A stretch of DNA of 64,000 nucleotides from Novilysobacter antarcticus. GTDB lineage: Bacteria; Pseudomonadota; Gammaproteobacteria; Xanthomonadales; Xanthomonadaceae. The stretch covers positions 974,261-1,038,260 of the forward strand of contig NZ_JAIEUJ010000001.1 in assembly GCF_019802285.1 (NCBI RefSeq), in the 5' to 3' direction. Below the pieces are notes generated by a model. It had not been told where the DNA came from, did not search any database, and saw only the letters and a list, made by a program, of their open reading frames with translations. Of the stretch, positions 1-8,263 are shown piece after piece; position 1 is the stretch's first letter, and the number at the start of each line of letters is the position of its first letter. Made by a program: the position numbers and the translations under genes.

Positions 1-681
1 GACGAGCAGCCGATGGCTGCCAGCGACGTTGCGCAGGCGTTGCAGGCGCTGCAGGATGATTGCGAAGGACGCGGCGTCGAGCTGGTGGAGCTGGCTTCGG
101 GGTTTCGCTACCAGGTCCGCGCCGACGTGCATCCCTGGGTCGCCCGCTTGTGGACTGAGCGCCAGACCCGCTACACCCGTGCCACCCTGGAAACGCTGGC
201 GTTGATCGCCTACCGCCAGCCCATTACCCGCGGCGAGATCGAGCAGGTCCGCGGGGTGTCGGTCAGCAGCAACATCATCCGCTCGCTGGAGGAACGCGAA
301 TGGATCCGCGTGGTCGGTCACCGCGATGTGCCCGGCAAGCCCGCGCTTTTGGGCACGACCCGGACGTTCCTCGACTATTTCGGGCTGAAACGCCTTGATG
401 AACTGCCGCCACTGGCGGAGCTGGGGGACATCGGCGAGCTGGAACCGCAATTGCAGTTCGAGCCGCGTGCCACCCCGGAAACACCCGGATCCGTCGCTGC
501 CGGTGGCATTGCCACCGAGCCGGCGCTGGACCAGAACGATGCCGAGGCCGTCGCTATTCCCGCACGGGAACAGCCGGCTGACGATTCCAACACCGCGGAC
601 GACGCCATCGAGACGATGGAACGCCACGGATCACTCGAAGATGACGATGCCGAAGAAGCCTCGTCGGAGTTACGCAAATGA
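1..681 (+). CDS. scpB: Segregation and condensation protein B, 5' end outside the window
   Basis: ScpB is the winged-helix kleisin partner that works with ScpA and SMC in chromosome condensation and segregation. The frame is open from base 1 without an upstream stop, and the first visible residues already lie inside the first winged-helix domain, so the ATG at 13 is probably internal and the true start lies before the window. The conserved core LETLALIAYRQPITRGEIEQ is followed by VSSNIIRSLEEREWI, and the family-typical GTTRTFLDYFGLKRLDELP is visible. A non-conserved acidic, Ala/Glu/Asp-rich tail of about 80 residues ends the protein. Its stop overlaps the rluB start by 4 bp (ATGA), which suggests translational coupling. 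scpB-rluB adjacency is common in proteobacteria. The identification is firm; only the true start is unknown. Confidence 0.93.
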   Translation, partial: DEQPMAASDVAQALQALQDDCEGRGVELVELASGFRYQVRADVHPWVARLWTERQTRYTRATLETLALIAYRQPITRGEIEQVRGVSVSSNIIRSLEEREWIRVVGHRDVPGKPALLGTTRTFLDYFGLKRLDELPPLAELGDIGELEPQLQFEPRATPETPGSVAAGGIATEPALDQNDAEAVAIPAREQPADDSNTADDAIETMERHGSLEDDDAEEASSELRK

Positions 682-2198
682 CTGAAGAAACACGCAGCAA
701 GCTTTCACTCAAACACGGCAAGGACGACGCCGGCACCGCGACACCGCGCCTGCAGGAACGCCTGCACAAGGTCCTGGCCCAGGCCGGACTGGGCTCGCGC
801 CGGGCGCTGGAGCAGCGCATCGCCGACGGCCTGGTCAAGGTCAACGGCGAGGTAGCCCAGGTCGGTGTATCCATCGGCAGCGGCGACAAGGTCGAGCTGG
901 ATGGACGGCAGTTTGTCGCCAGCGCCCTGACCGAGCCGTCCCGCGTGCTGTTGTACAACAAGCCCGAAGGCGAGGTCACCACCCGCGAAGACCCCGAAGG
1001 TCGCCCGACCATTTTCGACGCCCTGCCCGCGCTCAAAGGCGCGCGCTGGATCGCTGTTGGCCGTCTGGACATCAACACCACTGGATTGCTGATGTTGACT
1101 ACCGACGGTGAGTTGGCCAACACGCTGATGCACCCCTCGCACGAAGTGTCGCGTGAGTACGTGTGCCGGGTGCGCGCACCCGAAGGCGAGGACCGGGTTG
1201 AGGACGCAGTCGTGGAGCGGCTCAAGCGTGGTGTTTCGCTGGAGGACGGCCCGGCCAAGTTCGACGACATCGAGCGTATCGGCGGCGCGGACTCGCACGA
1301 CTGGTTCCGGGTGGTGGTAAAGGAAGGACGCAACCGCGAAGTGCGCCGCTTGTGGGAGTCGCAGGGCTGCCAGGTCAGTCGTCTGAAGCGCATCAAGTAT
1401 GGCTCGGTCGACCTGCCGCGCGAACTGCTCCGTGGCCAATCGATCGAAATGAGCACTGAGCGGGTGGACAGCCTGCGCAAGGAGCTGGGACTGGAAGACG
1501 GCACGCCGTCGGCGCTGACCCTGCTGCCGGTGATCGGCCAGCGCAAGGCAGCCCGCTCCACCATCAATCTGACGGGCCGGCCGCAGAGCCCGGGCTATGT
1601 AGGTGGCCACGTTACCAGCGCCGACGAAGGCCGGGAACTGCGCCGCTTCGACAACGTGCGCGAGGATCGCGGCCGCGGTCGCGGCGCGCCCAAGCGGCAT
1701 GGCGGGCTGACAGTGAGCGGCGAGGCCGCCGCCAAGCAGTCGCAGCGGCCCTACAAACAGCGCGCGCCCAAGGGCCAGCAGCCACTGCCAGACGGCAACC
1801 CGGCGGCGTTCCGCACCTGGTACGTGCCCGATGGGGTCAACACCGGCCCCAGCGGCCATCGAAACGCGGACAGCCGTGGCCCGAAAAAGCCCTACGGGAA
1901 CAAACCCGCAGGCGGCTACAAGGGCCGTGCACCCGCAGGCGGTCAGGCGCGCGGACCGCGCCCTCCGTACGGGCACCCCGATGGCGCACCCAGCTTTCCG
2001 TCTGATCACGCCAACCCGGGCGGCTTCAATCCTTACGGTGACAAGCCGCGCGGACCCGGCGGCAACCGTCCGGCCGGCAAGCCTGGCGCCGGCAAACCAG
2101 CCGGTCGGCGCGCGGGCCCCGGCGGCCCGCGACCGGGCGGCCCCCGCGGCGGTGGGCGTCCGGGCAGCGGGCGTGGCGGGTCACGCAGCGGCGCCTGA
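678..2198 (+). CDS. rluB: 23S rRNA pseudouridine(2605) synthase with a long basic low-complexity tail
   Basis: RluB isomerises a uridine in helix 80-93 of 23S rRNA during 50S assembly. An N-terminal S4 RNA-binding domain (about residues 25-85, containing HKVLAQAGLGSRRALEQRI) precedes the RsuA/RluB-type catalytic domain, whose motif GRLDINTTGLLMLTTDGEL holds the catalytic Asp. The catalytic core ends near residue 270. The remaining about 230 residues are Gly/Pro/Arg/Lys-rich and end in GGPRPGG-type repeats, so the protein is nearly twice the minimal family length. Such tails are known on xanthomonad RluB proteins and probably add non-specific RNA affinity (inference). The gene overlaps scpB by 4 bp and is followed by a strong hairpin terminator, so scpB-rluB ends a transcription unit. 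Confidence 0.95.
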   Translation: MTEETRSKLSLKHGKDDAGTATPRLQERLHKVLAQAGLGSRRALEQRIADGLVKVNGEVAQVGVSIGSGDKVELDGRQFVASALTEPSRVLLYNKPEGEVTTREDPEGRPTIFDALPALKGARWIAVGRLDINTTGLLMLTTDGELANTLMHPSHEVSREYVCRVRAPEGEDRVEDAVVERLKRGVSLEDGPAKFDDIERIGGADSHDWFRVVVKEGRNREVRRLWESQGCQVSRLKRIKYGSVDLPRELLRGQSIEMSTERVDSLRKELGLEDGTPSALTLLPVIGQRKAARSTINLTGRPQSPGYVGGHVTSADEGRELRRFDNVREDRGRGRGAPKRHGGLTVSGEAAAKQSQRPYKQRAPKGQQPLPDGNPAAFRTWYVPDGVNTGPSGHRNADSRGPKKPYGNKPAGGYKGRAPAGGQARGPRPPYGHPDGAPSFPSDHANPGGFNPYGDKPRGPGGNRPAGKPGAGKPAGRRAGPGGPRPGGPRGGGRPGSGRGGSRSGA

Positions 2199-2213
2199 TC
2201 CGTAGGAGGCAAT

Positions 2214-2243
2214 AAAAAGGCACCCGCAAGGGTGCCTTTTTTC
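2214..2243 (+). terminator. Rho-independent terminator after rluB
   Basis: GGCACCC and GGGTGCC form a perfect 7-bp stem with a GCAA tetraloop, preceded by five A and followed by six T. The A and T tracts make it potentially bidirectional, so it may also end transcription of the convergent VWA-stub gene whose stop is at 2289. Confidence 0.9.
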
Positions 2244-2288
2244 TTTCGCGTCTCGACCCTAGCCACACGCAGGCAAGGGCTCTCAGGG

Positions 2289-3587
2289 TCAGTCCGTCAC
2301 ACTGACTTTCTTGCTGGCCAGGATGCGGTGATCCTGACGCTGGACGTAGCGGACCTCATAGGTGCCAATCTCATCGGGCAGCTTGATCTCCGCCGGCGAA
2401 CCATCGCGGGTTCGCTTGTAATCAAGACTGCTTCCTCCTGGCGAGTCGATTTTCGCTATCGAGATGTAGTCATCGCGGTAGTCGGGACCGGTCCACTCCA
2501 CCGCGATCTTCGAGCCTACCGCGGCGCTGGCCGGCAGCTTCAAGGATGCGGCCACTGCGGTTGCATCGATTTTCTCACTCGCGAGGATCTTGTGGGACTG
2601 GCGCTGCACATAGCGAACCTCGTAGCTGCCCGGCTCGGCTGGGATCAACAGCTTCAAGGGATTGCCGGAGGACGTGCGTGTGTAGTTGATGTACTTGTTG
2701 CCGGCGGCATCCAGCTTGGCCACCGAGATGTAGTCGTCGTGGTAATCCGGCCCCGTCCACGCCACGCTGATCGTCGAACCTGCCGGCGCCTTCACCGGCA
2801 CCTCCAGACCAGCCGTGATTTCACCCACTGCAATGCTTTTTCGAGCCAGTACGTCGTGGGTCTTCCGGCTGACATAGCGCACCTCGTAGGTGCCCGCCTC
2901 GGCCGGCATCAGCAGTTGCAGCGGGTTGCCATCCCGCGTCCGGGTGTAGTTTGCGTGGCCGTTGCCCGCAGCATTGGCAGGACCGACAGAAATGTAGTCG
3001 TCGGTCTCATCGGGCCCCGTCCAGACGATCCGGACCTTGGATCCCGCCGCGGCGGACTCCGGCACGGTGAGACTGGCATTGAGCTCAACCACGATCGGCA
3101 GGCTCAGCGTGCCCCTGTCGCCGTCAAGCTTGATCTCCCCTTCCGCCGTGGCACCGTCGGACACGCGCCGTACCGAAACATCGTGCACACCCCGTGGAAG
3201 CTCGACCACGATGCGGCCGCCGGCGTCGGATTCATGCAGCACATCGCCGCTGGCGCCGTGGCGAACCGTCCACACGAGATCGTTCTTGATCACGGGACCG
3301 CCGCGCTGGTCGGTAGCTTCCAGCGTGGCCATGCCCGTTGCAACCGCTCGTGGCTGGGTCGCCGGCTCTGGCACGGGCTCTTGCTTGGCTGGCGCAGCCT
3401 GGGCCGCTCCGGTTTTACCGCTGGGCGCCGCAGTGATCTTGGGCACACCATCGATCTGGGCCCACATGGATCCGGTCGCGTGGAAAACCAGAATCGTGTC
3501 GCCAGCTGCAGACGTGTCCTGGGCGAGTGCGGGCACGCTCAAGCCTGTCAGCCCGAGCAGAAGCCCCATTGCCAAAGGTCGAAGCAT
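2289..3587 (-). CDS. Secreted three-repeat beta-domain protein with a truncated VWA remnant
   Basis: A signal peptide (residues 1-22, ending VPALAQ) leads to GDTILVFHATGSMWAQIDG (30-47). This is the first strand and MIDAS region of a VWA domain, but the DxSxS motif reads HATGS and the rest of the VWA fold is missing. The chain goes straight to an Ala/Pro linker and a beta-rich region (88-170), then three tandem repeats of about 85 residues (170-256, 258-346, 348-432). Each repeat carries WTGPD..DDYIS, YTRT or YKRT, and GTYEVRYV. In full-length relatives that I know, these repeats follow an intact VWA domain. The start at 3587 was chosen because AGGGAA lies 6 nt upstream; the ATG at 3593 would overlap that site. 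Function is unknown; envelope location is inferred. Confidence 0.75.
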   Translation of the reverse strand: MLRPLAMGLLLGLTGLSVPALAQDTSAAGDTILVFHATGSMWAQIDGVPKITAAPSGKTGAAQAAPAKQEPVPEPATQPRAVATGMATLEATDQRGGPVIKNDLVWTVRHGASGDVLHESDAGGRIVVELPRGVHDVSVRRVSDGATAEGEIKLDGDRGTLSLPIVVELNASLTVPESAAAGSKVRIVWTGPDETDDYISVGPANAAGNGHANYTRTRDGNPLQLLMPAEAGTYEVRYVSRKTHDVLARKSIAVGEITAGLEVPVKAPAGSTISVAWTGPDYHDDYISVAKLDAAGNKYINYTRTSSGNPLKLLIPAEPGSYEVRYVQRQSHKILASEKIDATAVAASLKLPASAAVGSKIAVEWTGPDYRDDYISIAKIDSPGGSSLDYKRTRDGSPAEIKLPDEIGTYEVRYVQRQDHRILASKKVSVTD

Positions 3588-3671
3588 AGTCATTTCCCTG
3601 TTCTTGCGGATGCGGGTCGCTCGATGGCAACGCGCGGAACGCACCGCCAATCACGATGTCATCGTGATGAC

Positions 3672-4304
3672 TTACCAATGCCCATAAAGGGGTGCGAAGC
3701 GCCGACTGACGTGGTCCAGGTCGCGCCGGGCCATGTCTTCGCGGCGCCGGGCGTGCATCAGGTCCTCCTCGGCACGCCGGAGATCAGCGCGCAGGTCGCT
3801 GATCTCCCGGCGCAGGCGTTTCCGCTCATCCTCACTCTCGGCGTGGCCAAGACGCTTTTGGGCCTTGTCGATGTCCTTGTCGGCTTTGCGGATCCGGTGT
3901 TCGATGGAACTAACGTCCGAGCTGACGTCATCGAAATGCTGCTTGGCGTCGTACACGAAACGGCCGTCACCAAAGCCGGCAAGGAAGCCGGGTTCGAGGT
4001 GGCCCGGGCACACGCCGGCGTAGTTGCGGCCGTTGGCGGCTGCCGTGAAGCCACGATACGGCGTGCAATAGACCTCCAGGCCACGCTCCCTGGCCTCCAG
4101 GTAGGCGCGGGCATCCACGCCGACGCCGTACGCAGCACACGCCTGCTCGTGGTTGCCGAGGCGGGATGACGGATACCCGGCAACGCCATCCTCATAGCCG
4201 ATCCGCGACCAGTTCCCGCTCAGGCAGTCGCCTTGGCTCATCGTTGCGCAACCGGCGTGAAACCCGGCCAGCAGGATAATCATCAGTAAACGCATCGCAC
4301 CCAT
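3672..4304 (-). CDS. DUF2799-type outer-envelope lipoprotein with a coiled-coil C-terminus
   Basis: A short hydrophobic leader ends in a lipobox-like LAGFHAGC, so a diacylated lipoprotein is predicted. Residues about 25-120 contain the DUF2799 pattern: DCLSGNWSRIGYEDGVAGY, YCTPYRGFTAAANGRNYAGVCP and FLAGFGDGR. From about 125 on the sequence is a highly charged heptad-like helix (KRLGHAESEDERKRLRREI and following), probably a coiled coil. It ends in an aromatic tail, APLYGHW. The 84-bp gap to the downstream VWA-stub gene, on the same strand, allows co-transcription. The family has no established biochemical role. An in-frame ATG at 4295 is an alternative start. Confidence 0.75.
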   Translation of the reverse strand: MGAMRLLMIILLAGFHAGCATMSQGDCLSGNWSRIGYEDGVAGYPSSRLGNHEQACAAYGVGVDARAYLEARERGLEVYCTPYRGFTAAANGRNYAGVCPGHLEPGFLAGFGDGRFVYDAKQHFDDVSSDVSSIEHRIRKADKDIDKAQKRLGHAESEDERKRLRREISDLRADLRRAEEDLMHARRREDMARRDLDHVSRRFAPLYGHW

Positions 4305-4581
4305 GGCACTCCCCCGTCGGGCTTCCCGCCCGAGTTGTCATTGAATCCCGCCATCGGAGGACCGCTCCAACCGGCAGGCGTGCGATGAAATACGCACCCG
4401 TTGCACCCTGATACGAGGTCGTAGCAGCAAACCGGACATCGCCCCGGCAAATGCCTCCCGGATCCGATTGCGTCGAGTCGCTGAATCTGAATGGCGCCGA
4501 CCGACCTCAGCATCTGTTCACTGATGCGAGTCAATGGTGAAGGCGCCAACAGGGGTGTTGGTCTACCAGCGAGGGTCCAAC

Positions 4582-5685
4582 ATGAATCTCCTATCCCGCC
4601 GGATCAACTGGGCATTGATAGCCGTCCCTCTGTTGGCTTCTGCATTGGCCATGCCGGGCAACGCCTATGGTCAGGACAGCAGGCGAGAATCCAGGCAACT
4701 CGAGCACAGGCAGCATGCGGGGAACACCGAGCGCCTGCGCCGCAAAGCCGAGCGAAACGAAACAGCACCGGCTGCGCCGCGACCAAGGGCGAGCGCAAGT
4801 GGCAGTCAGGATTCCGGCAAACGTGCCCAAGTACGAAACAACACCAATGCAGCACCTCAGCGAGTCCGCCGCGACGCCCGCCCCCCGGTGCGGCAGCAGG
4901 CTGCGGAGCCCGCCCGGGCGCGCCAGAGTGCTGCCAGGGAATCCATTGCCCGCGCCCAGCAATCGCGTGTCCAGCCCGACTCTCGGACCCAGGTCCAGCG
5001 TCACGCGGCCCGCCCGACGCGCCCTGCCCGACAGGCGACGAGCGCAGGTGTGCCCCAACGGCCGCAGTCGAGCGACACACGTCATCTCGACCGCCGCCAC
5101 ACACAGCGAATCCACGATGACCAGCAACGGGCCAACCGTTACTACGCTGCCCAGGCACGTCAGCGGGAAATCGCCATGCAGCGCGCTCGCCAGCTGCAAC
5201 AGCAGCGCCGTACGAATCAGTACCGCTACCAGGACCAGTACAACCAACGATTGCGTCAGCAGTACGTCAGCTGGAACTCGGGCCGCTACAACTACTACAA
5301 CGACCCGTTCTATTCGACGCCTGCGAGCTACCGGTATCAGTTTGGCGGCCAATGGCACTCCACCAACCGCTATGGCGCCAACCTGATGCAGCAGGCCGTG
5401 GATCACGGCTATCAGGAGGGCATGAGAGCCGGCCAGGCTGACCGTTACGATGGCTGGCGCGGCGACTACCGGGACAACTACGCCTATCAGGACGCGGGAT
5501 ACGGCTACAACGGTCGTTACATCTCACCCGCCGAATACCAGTACTACTTCCGTCAGGGCTTCCAGCGTGGGTACCAGGATGGCTATGGCGACCGCTATGA
5601 CTACGGCTACCGCCGCAATGACGGCAACTACGCGATCATCGCCGCGGTGCTTGCGACCATCGTTGGCCTGCAGTTGCTCAATTGA
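4582..5685 (+). CDS. Secreted Gln/Arg/Tyr-rich low-complexity protein
   Basis: The start at 4582 is preceded by GAGGG at 8-nt spacing, and a Sec signal peptide follows (LIAVPLLASALAMPGNAYG, cleaved near residue 30). The mature N-terminal half is a disordered, basic Arg/Gln/Ala-rich stretch. From about residue 190 the chain is rich in Arg, Gln, Tyr and Asn (for example NQYRYQDQYNQRLRQQYVSW). The C-terminal third has a repeating glycine/aromatic pattern: DHGYQEGMRAGQADRYDGW and later FQRGYQDGYGDRYDYGY, likely two copies of one helical motif. The extreme C-terminus is hydrophobic (AIIAAVLATIVGLQLLN) and may be a membrane or glycine-zipper segment. I do not recognise the function. It is divergent from the lipoprotein gene at 4304. 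Confidence 0.7.
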   Translation: MNLLSRRINWALIAVPLLASALAMPGNAYGQDSRRESRQLEHRQHAGNTERLRRKAERNETAPAAPRPRASASGSQDSGKRAQVRNNTNAAPQRVRRDARPPVRQQAAEPARARQSAARESIARAQQSRVQPDSRTQVQRHAARPTRPARQATSAGVPQRPQSSDTRHLDRRHTQRIHDDQQRANRYYAAQARQREIAMQRARQLQQQRRTNQYRYQDQYNQRLRQQYVSWNSGRYNYYNDPFYSTPASYRYQFGGQWHSTNRYGANLMQQAVDHGYQEGMRAGQADRYDGWRGDYRDNYAYQDAGYGYNGRYISPAEYQYYFRQGFQRGYQDGYGDRYDYGYRRNDGNYAIIAAVLATIVGLQLLN

Positions 5686-5697
5686 CTCACCCGGTGC

Positions 5698-7500
5698 TCA
5701 GCGCGGCATCGCCAGGTGGTCTGCCTGCAAGGGATTGCCCGCACCGCGAGGCGTCGTGGCGATGACCGCGTCGCCGGGCATGGGCACACCGCTCTCCAGG
5801 TGCGCCCACGTGCGGTCGAGCGCCTCGTACACATAGGGCAGCAGCGGCACGTACATCCCTGCGTACACCGGGACGCCAAGGAAGGCGTCGAAGTGCTGCG
5901 CGTTCCTGACCTGCCAGTGGTGCACATCCGCCCCGGCGCTGCGTGCGGCCGCCACATACGGCGCGCTGGTGAATGCGGGGGGAATCAAACCATCATCCAG
6001 CCCATGGATGACCATCACCGGCAGTCCGGCCGCCGGCGCGGCGCCCTGCAATTCGCTGATGCCCCGACGCACGCGATCGGCGTTCGCTCCCGGCCCGTCC
6101 CAGAGTGCGCGCAGACACTGCAGATCCGCGAAGGGATTTGCCGGATCGATCGGTGGCGCAACGATCCCGACGCCGGCGCCCGGCGGTATGCCGGCGGCCT
6201 CCGATGACCATGCCGCGCGCTCGATCGCGGAAGCCGGGCGCGGCGCTCCCTCAGCGGTCACCACCGAGAAGGAATAGCCGCAAGGATGCCCTCCGGCGGG
6301 AAAGCGGCCGTAGGCTGAGGCGTAGGTCACCGCGACCGAGCGCCACAGGTCGAAGGCGACGCTGATCGAACCGGCGCGAAGTGCCTCGTCGGTCCAGCCA
6401 TTGGCGCGCAGTGTCTGATAGGCGGACTGCTGCTGCTCGCCCAGGGTCTCGCCCTGGATCAGACCGGCCGTTGCCAGCGCCGCACACTGCGCGTCCGCGG
6501 TGGGCATCGCTGGAATTCCCAGCGCAGGCAACGCACACGGCATCAGCAGCGCCGCCTCGGTCGTATAGTCGTAGATGGGGCGTGCGCCGGCGACAGTCAC
6601 GTTGGGTTCGGCCGCGACGACCGCGTCCAGCCAGTCGCCGGCCGACGCCGACTGGGCCGCCTGCAATACGGCGCCGCCGCCGTTGGAGATGCCCACTGCA
6701 ATCACGCGCGTGTTGTCGAACTGGAAAGGCGCGGCAGCGGGGAACGCTTCGCTGAGGATCTTCAACGCGAATTCCGCTGACTGCCTGACATGCTCACCCC
6801 AGTGCGCTTCCGGGTTGTCGCCGGAGTGCGCATGTTTGAACGCGATGCCCGTGGCTGACCCCCGCTCCGGCTGGAATGCCAGAGTGGCATCCGGACCACC
6901 GATGGTGCCGTCCAGTTGCACCCCAAACGCGGCATCGAGGTCGTAATAGTCACTGCCCGCGCCCTTGTCGGTATATGCAATCGCGCAGCCTTTCGGCAGC
7001 GCCCACGGGCCGGCGACCGCAATTGCGCCGAGCACGCCGCGCGACCCCGAGGCCGGCGCAAGCACAACGCAGCGCGCTTGCTGGTCGAAGTTGTCCGGCA
7101 CCTGGACCAGCACGCGGTGCGGTTGCTTCGCGCCCGGCAGCCAGGCCAGCGTCTGGAATTCCCGGCCCGGCGATGGCGCGACGCTGCCGTAAAGGTCCGC
7201 ATAGCCGCCGCCCGGCGCGAGATCGGCAATGCCGCGCCAGTTGCTCCAGATCGCGCGTCGACGCACTTCGGCTGCCGTCGGGTTTTCCGGATCGGCGAAC
7301 GCCGGTGCGGTCATGGCGCGCAAGCCATCCAGACCCAGGCCCGCGGTGAGCAGATCATCGTTGCCGCGGTGTTCGGTGACACTCACCGCGCCGAAACTGG
7401 ACGCTTCCATGGCGGCATTTCCTGGATTCGATGTGGTGGCGCAGCCGACGGCGACGGACAGTGCGGCGGACAGGGCGACGGCGAGCAGGGAGTTTTTCAT
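5698..7500 (-). CDS. D-(-)-3-hydroxybutyrate oligomer hydrolase
   Basis: This family hydrolyses soluble 3-hydroxybutyrate oligomers released from polyhydroxybutyrate to monomers. The protein is about 600 residues, somewhat shorter than the about 700-residue Ralstonia-type enzymes. ATG 7500 gives a hydrophobic leader with a lipobox-like AVGC, so it may be periplasmic or lipid-anchored. The nucleophile region reads VIAVGISNGGGAVLQAAQ, with Ser in G-x-S-x-G-like context. Family signatures include CAIAYTDKGAGSDYYDLD, HWGEHVRQSAEFALK and the C-terminal VMVIHGLDDGLIPPAFTSA and VRNAQHFDAFL, which supply the likely Asp and His. It starts 86 bp from the divergent response regulator at 7587, so the two may share control. 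A PHA-granule-type protein lies at 16280. Confidence 0.85.
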   Translation of the reverse strand: MKNSLLAVALSAALSVAVGCATTSNPGNAAMEASSFGAVSVTEHRGNDDLLTAGLGLDGLRAMTAPAFADPENPTAAEVRRRAIWSNWRGIADLAPGGGYADLYGSVAPSPGREFQTLAWLPGAKQPHRVLVQVPDNFDQQARCVVLAPASGSRGVLGAIAVAGPWALPKGCAIAYTDKGAGSDYYDLDAAFGVQLDGTIGGPDATLAFQPERGSATGIAFKHAHSGDNPEAHWGEHVRQSAEFALKILSEAFPAAAPFQFDNTRVIAVGISNGGGAVLQAAQSASAGDWLDAVVAAEPNVTVAGARPIYDYTTEAALLMPCALPALGIPAMPTADAQCAALATAGLIQGETLGEQQQSAYQTLRANGWTDEALRAGSISVAFDLWRSVAVTYASAYGRFPAGGHPCGYSFSVVTAEGAPRPASAIERAAWSSEAAGIPPGAGVGIVAPPIDPANPFADLQCLRALWDGPGANADRVRRGISELQGAAPAAGLPVMVIHGLDDGLIPPAFTSAPYVAAARSAGADVHHWQVRNAQHFDAFLGVPVYAGMYVPLLPYVYEALDRTWAHLESGVPMPGDAVIATTPRGAGNPLQADHLAMPR

Positions 7501-7586
7501 GCGCCGACAGTAGCAAGACCCGAGCCAGCGGCTCATCGTACTTTCGTACCACGCTCCTGGCCTGCGCAGTTGCTAATCTGGCGCGG

Positions 7587-8252
7587 ATGCCTTCCCTCCT
7601 GATCGCCGACGACCATCCGCTGTTCCGGGCCGCATTGCGTGGCGCGGCGGCCGACGCGGTGGCCGACCTGACCGTCCACGAAGCGGACTCGCTGCCTGCC
7701 GTTCTTACGGTGCTGGAAGAGGAGCCGGACATCGACCTGATCCTGCTGGACCTGCACATGCCGGGCAACCACGGCCTCGCCGGTCTGGCGGCGATCCGTG
7801 CGCAGTACCCGGGAGTCGCGGTGGTGGTCGTGTCGGCCAACGACGACCCACGCGTGATCCGCCGCGCGCTGGACCACGGTGCTGCGGGCTATCTGCCCAA
7901 GAGCTCCGGATTGGACGAGCTTCGCGACGCGATCCGCGCCGTACTGGCGTGCGAACAATGGCTGCCGCCGGCCCTTCGTGCATCGGTTTCGCACACGCGC
8001 AGCTCGCCCAATGATGCCGAGCTGGCGGCGCGCCTTGCCAGCTTGTCCCCGCAGCAGTTCCGGGTCCTCAGTTTTGTTGCCGAAGGGCTGTTGAACAAGC
8101 AGATCGCCGATCGGCTCGGCGTCCAGGAACGCACGGTCAAGGCGCACCTGTCGGCAATCTTCGAGCGCCTTGGCGTGCGCAACCGCACCCAGGCGGGGGT
8201 GATCCTGAGGAGTCTGGAACTCGTCGACCCGGCCCGCCTGGTCGCTGACTGA
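7587..8252 (+). CDS. LuxR-family response regulator, CrbR/ErdR-like
   Basis: A two-component response regulator of 221 residues. The receiver domain (about 1-120) shows IADDHP, the phosphoacceptor region LILLDLHMPGNHG, the conserved VVVSAND switch and Lys in GYLPKSSG. A LuxR/GerE HTH (about 155-215) includes LSPQQFRVLSFVAEGLLNKQ and ERTVKAHLSAIFERLGVRNR. It converges on the SSSF-type hybrid kinase, whose stop is 11 bp away. In Vibrio, Pseudomonas and relatives CrbS/CrbR (MxtR/ErdR) pairs activate acetyl-CoA synthetase genes for acetate use. That function is transferred by family and pairing and is not demonstrated here. ATG 7587 was chosen because longer in-frame starts add an Arg-rich non-homologous leader read through the hydrolase promoter region. 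Confidence 0.88.
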   Translation: MPSLLIADDHPLFRAALRGAAADAVADLTVHEADSLPAVLTVLEEEPDIDLILLDLHMPGNHGLAGLAAIRAQYPGVAVVVVSANDDPRVIRRALDHGAAGYLPKSSGLDELRDAIRAVLACEQWLPPALRASVSHTRSSPNDAELAARLASLSPQQFRVLSFVAEGLLNKQIADRLGVQERTVKAHLSAIFERLGVRNRTQAGVILRSLELVDPARLVAD

Positions 8253-8263
8253 GGGCAACGCGT

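Noticed and set aside
2232..4169. Rightward 645-codon open frame
   Set aside because: Runs antisense through two well-supported genes (VWA-stub and DUF2799 lipoprotein); a high-GC shadow frame.
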